64,000 bases of DNA from Macrostomum hystrix (taxonomy: Eukaryota; Platyhelminthes; Macrostomidae): the NCBI GenBank assembly GCA_950097015.1, contig CATNEN010000025.1, forward strand, positions 3,387,001 to 3,451,000. Direction: 5' to 3'. Position 1 is the stretch's first letter. The number at the start of each line of letters is the position of its first letter. The position numbers and the translations under genes were made by a program. Positions 50,845 through 62,800 of the stretch are shown here, in pieces. The notes beneath the pieces were generated by a model, which ran no database searches, was not told where the DNA came from, and saw only the letters and a list, made by a program, of their open reading frames with translations.

Positions 50845-53800
50845 CTAGCCCTGACGAAAGGTGGCCAAATCGGCCGCGCCCAGCCGGCCGGCCCTGGCGT
50901 GCACTAGCAGCTTCACCACGGCCACCTGACGCTCCAGCTGACGAGCCCGGGCCACGGCGCGCCTGACAACATCGGCCGGTAGGCCGGCCAGCCTGGCTGC
51001 GTTGAAGCCGTAGCTTCTTGGACAGGCGCCCGGCCTGAGCTTGTAGAGAAACGTGATCGACTCGCTGCCGACGTCGCCGTCGCTGATGCAATCTTCGCCG
51101 TCAGCGTCGCGCTCCACCTTTGAAATCGGGATTTATTACGAAATAATAAGGTGATTCGGCCGTTTCCTAGCAACGTTCTTGCTCAAATTCTTGTTCAGGC
51201 TTAACAGTAGAAAGATCACGCTATCTTTCCACTGAGGAAATACCACGGGGTGTTTCAAATACCCACTGCCTAAATATTAAAATATTAAGTCATTCGGTTT
51301 GGGAGCTGTGAAGTAGGCAGTGGGAATTTGAAACACCCCGTGGTATTTCCTCATTTGCTCTAATATTTTAGGAGGTACAGAAACATAAGAATGCGGGTTT
51401 TTTAAATACTTCCCGTGCTGTTTCTAGTGTTTCTAGTGAAACTCAACTCAAATTCAACGCATTTCGGCGGTGCTTGTAGCTTGGACTTATAAAAAAACTG
51501 ATAAAAAAGTGATTGTTGAAACAAAGGAGAACAATAAAACAGCGCTTGTGTCTGACTGTAATCCCACAGGAGAACACGAGCTGACCTGGCAGGCCATGTG
51601 GCCCAGTTTGATGCTCGGATCGCCAGTGAATTCTTCAACAAGAAAGTGATAGTGCGTTGAGAACAGAGTGCGGCAGCGAATGCTGTGCGCCAATTCGCGC
51701 ACAACACCGTAGGCCACCGCCGTGCCGTCGTAGGTTGAGGTACCGCGACCGAGTTCGTCTAGCAGCACCAACGAGTGTCGGCTGGCGTGCCGCAGGATGG
51801 CCGACGTCTCCGACATTTCCACTAGGAAAGTGCTCTCGCCTGTAAAGGTTGGTCGAGTCAGGTGAAAAGCTCATTTTTAGCACAAGTGAGCTCAAAAAGA
51901 AAAAAGTTAAAGTGTTGTTATTTTAAAGTACTGCACTGCACCAATTTATTTATTCCAACTTTTTTTCGGAAACCTACGTGGAAACCTTTCGGTTTCTTGG
52001 AAACCTTTCGGTTTCTTGGAAACCTTTCGGTTTCTTGGAAACCTTTCGGTTTCTTGGAAACCTTTCGGTTTCTAAACGCTGCAGAAGCTCAAGTGTGCAT
52101 AATTGATTGCAGTCAGATGATCTACAGATTGAATTATTTCTATTGTTTCTTAACAAGAAAAAATTGTTACTTGCAATTTAAAGTAATTTCATTGTGAAAT
52201 AAACAAGCCTATAACTGTCAATCTTTTAGATTAGATGAAAGCATTTGATTTGGTTGATTTAATTTTTATAGATGCTATTCAAACAAAAAACAATAGAATA
52301 GAACTGCTCTGTGCTAATTTTATGAATAAGAACAATAGATAAGATTAAGTTTTTAAAAATTCCCTGCTTTTTTGCGGTTGAATCTGAAATGGCGAGTTTA
52401 AATAAAGTAAATTACCACGAAGGCAAATCAAGTTAGGCGAGCCAGTTTTATATTACCTGTCATAATGCGATCAGAGGCGCCCAGTCGAGTAAAAATCCTG
52501 TCAACCGGTGTCAGAGTGCACTCCTCGGCGGGCACGTAGCAGCCCTTGGAAAAAATGAGTAGATCATAGTAAGCAAAGAGTAGAAATAATGATTCGTGCT
52601 AACTTAATTCATGTGAAAATGTAAGAGCAGTACTGCACTGCGTTAACAATTAGATCTTACACAATGAGCAAGGTAAGCGAACAAAGAAGTTACTGAGTGC
52701 TGTCATATACTTTCGATACAAAGACTTTTAGTCTCGACAGAGATTCGCTGCCATGAGTGTAGCTATAGACGTGAGACGTGAGAGTTAAATCATAGTTGAT
52801 TTTCTCGCAAAGTTTTTTAAGGATAGATTACAGCGCTTTATTGATTGGAACATCTAAAATGTCGCTTTGCATTAGTCAGTCAAGTTGTACTTGATCCAAA
52901 GCGAATTCTTTCGTATTTAGTAGAGATCATCAAAATTAAAGAATTGCTTAGACCAGCCCTTAAATCAAATGTGCACCCATCGACTGGTGGACACCACATC
53001 CGCCCTGGTGTTACTTCGAACACCAGCTAATGCTGTTACAACCCGTTTAACCATTTAATAGCTGGGTAAACTGAAGCACTGCGGGGTTACGTGTCCTGCT
53101 AAATGGTGGGTGATACATTACAGATGACATATTGTTCCAGTGAATTCGGGAATCGAACCCCAACATTCGAGTCCTTAGTCCGACGCTGTAATCACTAGGC
53201 TATAACCTACCGATATTAATTAGTACAAAAACCCTAAACTGATAAATACGAGTTTTTAAAAAGCAATCTTAGTTGCTTTAATTTTGCCTCGTTCACCGAA
53301 TTCACCAAATTCTGTCAACGCAAGATGTCTCGAGAATAGAATACTTGAATTTATTCAAGCGTATAGTTCTAATGTGTGTGCATTTACGATTATAGCTAGT
53401 GCTGATGAAATTTATTCTTTTAAGCATAAAGCGAACGAAAATAGATAAGAACTAACCTCAGAAGAACAGGCAAGCCCAATAGATAAGGATTAAATCCCCC
53501 CAGCGTCATCTTAGATGAATTAAAATGACGTGTCAGATTTCTTATTGGGAATTTATCTACTGCTGCCTAACGCCCACGCACTGGATATAAGTACAGAAGT
53601 AATTTCCGGTGTGCACTTTTAACACCTGCTCATAGGGCTGGGTCGAAAAGTCTGCCTTCTACTGGAAGAAGGCATGAATAAAGCCGTGTGCAAATCTCAT
53701 ATTTACCTATTCTCTGTATAGGTAAATCGAATCGTTTAATCCAAAACCTAGTGCAGCGAAAAACATCAAATATTAGAGAACGGAAGTGAGAAAGAACTTT

Positions 53801-56800
53801 CACGAAAAACATCAGGCATGAGCGAGCCACAGCATCACGAGCAGTACATTGCCAACCCCTATTACGTGGAACCAGGAGTGTACAAACGTTAATTTCACAT
53901 TTGCTCCCGTGTTTAGAAGCTACACCTGCCAAAATACACACATTACGGATAAAGAAACGATTGGGCAGGAGCTAGGGGCGAGCCGCGACTCCACCCAAAA
54001 ATTCCGACCTGTATTTTGCTCAATAAAATTCAATCCAGAATATAATACAGTGAAAGGAAGAGGATGGGTCGGGAATCAGGGGATGAATTACATTAGGAAA
54101 GGGACGGGAGCAGAGGGGCTGGCCAAGTTCGAGACAAGGAAGAGAATCATGAAAAAAGGCAGACAGAAAGGTGAGGAAGACTTAGATTTTAGGGCGTGGA
54201 ACAAAATCCAAAGGGACTTCAAGGATGTGGGGGACGGCAGAAGGCAGTGAGAATGGGAGTGGGCGAACGAATCGAATCTTAGTACGGGGAGAGATGGTAA
54301 GGGAAGAATGGAGCAAGGTAGACATGCAAAGGTGGGGGGCGCATTAGAAGCAGGATAAAAGGAATAAGTGGCCAGGTCTTCCGATCCCAAAAGAGTTGAC
54401 CAAGCAAAGTTATAGATATTTATCAACGACATTGAGAGCAGCTCTCGATTATCTATCAAAGCTATATGAATAACATATCCAAGTGAAATAAAAGTAAGCG
54501 CACGTCGACAGCAAGGAGACGCTTGCGCACCTTCAAAGTAGCGCGCAAAGTTAAGCCCCAGCGTGGGATGGGATACGGGATCCGGTTGACGATAAGCAGA
54601 GCAGAGAAGCAGCGCCATGGGTCAGCGACACTCTAGCTGTACTGGATCCCTGCCTCATTATGCCAGGTTAACACAGACATCGACATTGTCAATGCTACAT
54701 GATGCCATCGCTGAGGGTGAGAGCGAAATGGCCAATCAGCTTATTGAAGCCTTACGCAGCGGCGACGAAGGCGGCGGCGGACGTCGCAAGCTAGCGAGGC
54801 GGTATCAGCAACAGGAAAAACAGCAGCAGCAGCAGCAGCTCTATCTAGACTACCGCGGAGAGACTAGATTTGGCATAGAGATACGTTACTCACAGACCGC
54901 CCTAGCGTTAGCCATTCAGTTCGGCCAATGGGCAACATTCAAGGAATTAATGGAGTGCGGCTTGTCGCCCAGAGAGCAGCAGCGCATGCTGGTTGCTGGG
55001 CACAACGGTCAGTCAAGTACTCGGGACTTTGGAAATGCGCTGGAACTATTCATATGGGCGCTAACTAAGGTGATGAAAATACAACTCAATGCTTTACTTC
55101 AAACATTTTTATTCGGTCAAATAGAGTAGAGAATGGCCAGTTGAAATGGAAACTATATTCGATGAGTTTTGATTCCAATCGGTACACTGATGTCATTTAA
55201 AAAATTATCAGAACGGAATCGACTTCTATATATTACGAATAATAGTTTCCTTTCCGATCTGTAGACATACTTCGTGTTTATAAACATTTTTCCTTTTACC
55301 AATCAATAAATAAACAGGCTTCGTACTTCCCGCCCTACCTATCCGAGGCGCAAGTGATCGATCTATTGCGAGTAATCATGCGTAGAGGTGTGTCACCAGA
55401 CAGCCTTCCTGGTCAGCTGCTACACAAAGTATGCCAGGCGGCCGTACTTGACATCATTGGGTCGCCAATCCTGGACATTGAGACTAGCACTGTTCTGCAG
55501 CGCTCGGCCCTTAGCATACTGCAGTGTTTGATTCAGCATGGAATGAGTCTTAGCGGCGGTGCCATAGGAAACCTGCAGCCGTTGTACCACTTGGTATTGT
55601 GCTTCTTAGCTAGTCCTAGTGCTGCTTCAGACCCGGGGAGACAAATTCAAAACAACAACAAGCTCCGCTTGGCGCTGTGCATCATGCTAAACGCCGCGTG
55701 CAGCAGCAACGCAGGTTTGCCAGCCGTAACTGCTGTCGGTTTAACAAACGCCCGCTGGCGCAGTACAGCTGCACTGTGGCACAATTATGCGATGATTCAC
55801 AGAAAACAGCAGCCATTGCTTGTTGACAAGGAGGACGTAGCACGGGTGATGCGAGCACATCGTGCATTCTCTGAGGCCTGCTATAAAAGGCCCGTTCGAC
55901 TAACCCTGCTAGCAAGAAATCGCATTCGCTCTGCTCTGTTGGCTAACAATGCAGGCAACGTCGACCTATCGACGCTTGTAGCAGCCCTGCCCGGCCGTTG
56001 GCAAACTCGCCAACTGTTGGAGTTTATGGATGAAGAGTTTCTCCAGCCAGAGATTAGCATCATATTAAGTCGTGTGGTACGATCGTAACGTGGCGTGAAC
56101 TTTTGCCTTTTTACTACTAAGATAACGAACACGGGTTTATTAAAAACCTCCTAATAGTTTTTAGGAGTTAGACGCTTGACTTGCCGTTACATATTATAAC
56201 GCTTGCAAAGGGAAGCGATCCAGATGTACATCGATGCAAAGAGAAGCAAATGCTTTGAATACGGTTGTATCTTTTAATCCTACTTTAAGGCTAGAGTTTG
56301 GCTTGTATTTTTCGCTATTTTTAGAGTAGTAATGTCGTATTTTGCCCTTGTCTGTATGTTTTGCACATCTCTTGCACAAAGAATCTAAATTACATTCCAC
56401 TCCCGAATACACTCGGACTTCCTTTAACTGCATAGTTGTCTATGGCGCCATACCAGCACTGTGGCGCTTGCTGCAACTGCAAACAGACACACACAGAGCG
56501 CTCAGATCAGATGCATGCACAGTGCAGTTAGATACAGTACTCATATTTGTTCTTTGATTTGATTTTGCGTATCCAGCTACTTATATATTTTCATTCCCAC
56601 AAATAGGTCTCGAACTTTCTCTTGTTCCATGTTTTTAGAGACTCTTTAGAGTCACGTGTTACACTGGCCACACAGATCTCGATTTACTATTTTAAATGAA
56701 TGCAAATTTATAATGGTATTGTCAAGGGACCCACTATTCGGACCATCTCCAGCAATAATATTTGACACTATGTTCATTGTAGCAGAGCACCAGCTTTGAG

Positions 56801-59800
56801 TGCCAATTGTGTCTGCCTATAATTAGTTATTAGCGCCAATAAAAATATCTTTCATCTTTCATCTTTCAATATCATCCAATCTAATCAGTTCATAAGCGAA
56901 AATTGTACGAATATACTAAGCGCCGATAATTTAGTGCTCCCTGTCAAGTCGTGTAAAGCGTTTTGTAAGCTTTGACAAACTCTACCAGGTAATTTCCGAA
57001 TTTTTCTAAATGTTACTCCATTTTTCTTTAGTTTTTTCTTTTTCTATCTGACCAGAAAACTTCAAAAAAAGAAACAAATTGGTTTGATTCTTTAAAAAAT
57101 TAGGCTTCAGAAGCTATGCAGTGTTATTAATAATATAATGTGACAAAAACCTCAACTTTCTCGTCTACGAGTATGCAGTTAAGCGAGAAGTTTGACTACG
57201 TTTTGAATGGCAAAATTGCCTTAGCAAACAACCCAAAAGATGGTGGAGATTACCCAACCAGTAAAATGCAAACTGAAACTGAAGCAAGCTTTTGGTTCGA
57301 GGCTTCTAGTTACGAGTACATGGGCAATATTTGATTATGCTCGCAAGCTAGGCTAAGATTACATAGGAAAGAAAATAAATTCACATGTTACTTTCCAGAA
57401 TTTATCGAAAATAGTTATTGGACACTTACTACACAATGTAGTCTCTTTTTAATGCTGTGCGAAAACGGCTGCGCTTAAGCAAAAGGTTCAGTATTTCCCC
57501 GGTTAATATTAATAGTAAACTGTACATCGGTTACTCAAGTACACCCTTCCAAATATTGTTAATTCGACTTCTTCCGCCGGTTTCCACTACTGAGTTGACC
57601 TAGCCGAGAATCCTACCCGAGCCGAAAACAAAGCGGGGGTTGTAAGCTGGTAGTTAGGGGCGAGTGGGTCAGCGGCTAGCGTCGCTGCCTCGCACTCCAA
57701 AGGACGCTAGTTCGATTCTCCCTTCAAGTCACGATTAATTTCGGGACTTGTTGGTGGGTTTAGACAGTAGCGACCGGCGGAGGTGCACCATATTTCGTGC
57801 AATCTAAGCTTGAAATAATAGCTTCGCTCCTACCTTCTGTGTGCCTGTTCTGCGTTGTGTGAGTTATGTGCGTTGGCGCTGGGGCGTGAGGCCTTGCGAG
57901 GGATGGCTGGGGGCGGGTGTACACCGCCGCGCGCTTTCTGGATTGCCGTCAGCGCGATTGGATAAGTGTACACTCATCACCCGCCCCCCCCTGAGGACTG
58001 ATTTCTTATCAGATTTCCGCCCCGGCTTGGTCTGCTATGTGCGTGTGGGGCTGGGGTGGGGGGCACTGCTGCCTATTCTGGGTGCCTCCTGCCCTCCCCG
58101 GCTGGTCTGTGCTGCTGTGTGTGGTACCTGTTCAGGGGAGGCGGCGCGATGGGCGCTAAGCGCCTAGTTCGCCGGTCTGGGGGCGTGCCGCTCCGTCGCT
58201 TGTGCGACAAGTGCCCCGGGCCCCACTGCAAATAGATAGAGAAGATAGAAGCTGGTAGTTAAAGCATCGAGCTAACGACGTGAAGGTCTAGGGTTCTAGG
58301 GTTCGGCTGTGTAGTCGGCTGCACATTGTGTCGATCGGGTCAGGTGTAATTAACAATTATTATTATTTTACTAAAACTAAAAATAAGGACTTAAGTGGCA
58401 CCAGAGGATGTCAGCGCAATGAACTTGCAATGCGCAAAAAATACCAGACTCATAAGTGCGTTGTGAGATAAGATTATTTATTATAATTGTTAATTTCTAG
58501 CTCGATAAAGATCTTAAATACAAACTATTGAGATTAAAACTGCACAAAACCATTGGAAGTAGAATACGGTGAAAACACATATTGACCAGATATGGCCATA
58601 AAAACTTTTGGCAAGAAAATATCTGCTTCTGAAACAACATAGCCAAAAAGCGAGTTGGAGTAAAGAGAGTCTTCGAGCTCGTAAAAGTTTTCATTAAAAC
58701 TGATAAGTCGTTACAACGCCAGCGTGCCACGTCAAAAGCACATTTTAACGATGTATGTCAGTGGAAATATCTTGCGTTTCACATGAACGTGAAGGGTACA
58801 ATAGATACTCATGCCATTGAACTAGGTAAAAAAAGTGGATATCCAATAATGCTTCTGAGAAAGTTGGCGGGATTTCAGAGAGTAAAACACAAACTGCTCA
58901 TCCTGTTTAGCACAACTATGATTGAATGCATAGTTCTCTATGCATCAGAGGCCTGGGGAGCCTTTGTCTCCTGGAAACTGGGTACTTGGGATCGGAACCC
59001 TAATAGAGAGAATTAATTTTAGAATCTGCAAGTCGATTCTGCAAGTTAGTCCAAACACTGACAGCAATGGTGCTCGGTCCGAATTAGGAAGACTACCACT
59101 ATTATATAGTATTCAAAAAAGAAGCCTTCAATACTGGTCCTCAGTTCGGAGCCGACCAGACTCCATCATCGCGAAATTGGTGGCAGATACAGAATACAGC
59201 GATGTTGGCATTGGGGAAAAATGAATAGTGAAGTAATGCGGGATTGTCCACAGACTAGAAAAATAAAGTCCATCAAAACGCACAGGGAGAACTTTGAGTC
59301 AGAGTTCCGAAGGCACTGGACTCAGAGGATGGGAAAATCAGCCAAGCTCAGCCACTTCTATTACACGTTTAAGAAAGATTTCTCCCGAGAAAAGTACCTA
59401 ACAATAATCTCTAACCCAGAACAAAGGCGCACAATGTCCCGATATCGTCTAGGAAACCACAAACTGGCCTGTGAGACATTGCGTACTGTAAGAGCTAAAA
59501 TCGCCTATGAAAACAGAACATGTCCAAAATGTAGAGTCGAGGTAGAGAACGAAACTCATATTCTCTTTAAATGCGATTGGTCCGTTTATGTTCCAATTAG
59601 AAATAAACTCATAGAGAAAGTGGCAGGTAACTGTTCGAAATTTCGAAAGCCTAACAGCTGATGACAAAATGGTGTATTTAATGACACAGGAAAGCACAGA
59701 ATTAACAGAAAGTTTTGTGGACTTCATAGAAAGCATAATTAAAGCTAGATAAAAAGCCACTGCCCTGAGGCCCATAGTTAGAATGCGAAAACACAATAGC

Positions 59801-62800
59801 TATTCTCCTTTCGGGAGCGAAGTGATGTCAGTCTGTTTTAATGTTCTCTTTAGATTTCAAATTTTCATTTTTGTTTGAATACCTTTGTTTATTTAAAAAA
59901 ATTGTTTATTTTAAATACTTTATATTTACCTAAAATTGATCTTATGCATGCAACTGTTTTTCTATCGCCTTCTTTTTTAAAATTGAATTGTTCAGTCTCA
60001 AACATCAAATAAACATAAAATCAGCACCCAATCGGCGTGCGCACCTCAATAATAATAATAATGTCATCATAAGAAGATATACGCTTCTTCGTGCGACAAT
60101 ATTGAATTCCAACTCCAAATGCTAATTTAGTTCTAGAATCCGTTGGCGGTAAATTTTTGAATTGATCTTTGATGCACATGGAGGGAATAAAATAAAGTGG
60201 AACTCAAATTTTGTCTCGTCGCATGTTAAAAGTACTCAAACTCATGACTTATTAAAATCTTAACTCTGTCATGCAGGTTAACTACTGCAGACAAACAGAA
60301 GAAATATTTTTAAATAGTAAAAATTCTAAATTTCAACCAGATAGACAGGTTACTTTTAAACCAGAATTATGTCATGCCTAGCCGTGACCAGAAGTTGAGC
60401 TGCTCGTCTGGCATTTGAGTTATCTCAAATTACTATTCTCGCATGTGAAATTGAAGGTCCAGTCCTAGAACCACAGTAGATAAAGTTGACGCTTCATCCA
60501 AGACCTCTCTTGCTAATCCTTACTAGCCAGGATGAGAGCTAGAAAATATCTGTCTCCAATTTGATGATACTCACTCCTAGCATCACGCATGTGTCAAGCA
60601 TGATTTTCTCACAACTCATAATTCTTCATGAAGGCTAGTGACGCTCATCAGATGTCAAAGTCGGGCTCACTTGTCTACGATTTTGAAAGAGGATTTAGAG
60701 ACAAGTTCAGATCTGGAGAGATACTCATCACGAAAATAATGTGATGGCGACCGACCACCAAATTTTTTTTCGCAAGAATTGATTCATTATTTAAATTAAT
60801 TTTCCCCATTCCTCTGTTCCTTCTCGCTTTCGTTTTAATCCCTTTCAATTCGTAGTACAGTAATTTTTCGAATATACAAAATTATACGTGACTGTCCAAT
60901 TAGCAAGGAACACAAAATCCAAACTAACAATTTAGCTTAGAGAACAACAGAAAGTTCTCATTTGGCTACACTAGTCACATGGATCATATGCTCCGATAAA
61001 TTTGCTGCAAATTTGCTGATCAAAATGCCGCACACATTTTCCTATCTATCAAAGAAGAAAATTAGCAGCTGCTAATTCAAGCATCAAATGCGTAATAATA
61101 GTACTCCTGTGTCCTACATTATCGTATGTATTTGCATTAACTAAGGGAACGCATGCTTTATCTAGCAGAGAAACCTCAGTAACACGACAGACACAAAGGA
61201 GAGGCAAAAACAGGGAAGTCTAGGCAACAGTCACTTGTGGAAAGAGTTGACATGGGAGCCAAAGCCTTGTTGATGCCCATAGTAAGGAGGGGCGTTAACA
61301 ACACGTCACAAAAGACGCTGGTCGGTTTATTGGAGAATTTCGAGGCAGAGTATTATTGAGTATTTCAATGTCAACCAAGTGGACTGGAAACAGTCAGGTT
61401 TATTTACCAGTGTATAAGGTGATGCCCGCACTAGTCATCTACTTGAGCATTGTGCAAAGCATTTGCGGTTGCTCTATGCTATGGACTACAGTAAAGAATA
61501 ATGAACTTTAGACTCCCGTTCTTTAATTGCGCTTCATCTTTTAAGACTAAGACTTTTAACTATTTTTAATAAAGACTATTACAAAACCGTCAATGCAAAT
61601 CAATCAATCATATCATAACTTGTACAGCTTGCGAATAAAATAATGATGATAATTAATCTACAGCCAACTCACACGTTCCTAGTTGTCCTGTTTCTTATTT
61701 TTCTACTTATTGTCCATGGACCAATTTTTATACTATTTTTAAGTTAATAATGCAGAACAAAGGTTGAAGCATTGGGACAAAAAACTTTTATTTTGTCAAT
61801 TTATTCGCTAAATCTAGCCTCATGGCCATAATTAACAGTTGGATGAATATGTAGTTAATCGCAGCATCAGCAGCAGCAGCAATAGACAAACAGTGTCACA
61901 GATTGCATGGGCGCGCTGAGTAAAATGGTTAGCTGGTCTGCCAATAATGAAAGTCGCTGAGTGTTTTGCCTGTCAATTCCGTTACCCCCGAGCTGTAGTG
62001 CAGAAATCCAGCACGGCGAACCTCATATTTCTGATGTATAAGTACAAACCGAAGCTGGTGTTGAGTTTTTCATCTCTTTTCTTTACCTCTAGCCAAATAG
62101 GCAAGCTTTGGGTGTGGCACGCGGTCTAAACAGGATTAATCTGACTGCACTTCTAGGACGATCAAGATCACTTATTGCTGCTGCGTAGTGCAACTGTTTC
62201 AAATTGTTTCAACTTTTTTCAGCACCCGAACAAAGCAACTCAAGCACACGAAACTCAAGAACACGGGCCAACTTTTTGCGCATCTTCTGAAACAATAATC
62301 AAGTCGCCAGCTCTTCAGACCATTGAGATATTCAATGCTTCTGGCTGAAGGTCAGATTTTCCCATAAAAATAAGCGCTAGTGTATTTCATGCATCCCTAA
62401 ACACGAATTAGCACTGCGTCTCAGTGCGGTTTTGCCAGGCCTTCAAAATTTATCTACATGTCACCCGAATGTACCTGCATTATCTCCAACTTCGGTGGTC
62501 ACCTACCTTTATCTAGACGGACTGCTGGACCTTCAAGGGCTACAACAGGTGGAACAAGGTCACTATGCACACCCTCACGCTAATTTCTCTAATTTCACTG
62601 ATCAAGCCTAAATATTAGGCGCAGCTCAACCACAGGACACCCTCGCCAAGTCTGTCGACTCGTCGGTTCGTCATTTTCAGTTAGTTTTCGTCAGTTCACG
62701 ATTGTCAGTTCGTGATTGGCAGTGCACATTTGCTCGAAGGTAGAGCTCAGCGCATCGCATTAGCCTGCGCTCAAGCTCTAAGGTGCAGAACCACAACAAT

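Noticed and set aside
57841-58167. 108-aa open frame inside the GC-rich element
   Set aside because: It lies wholly within the SINE bounded by the 13-bp target duplication; high GC alone explains the open frame.
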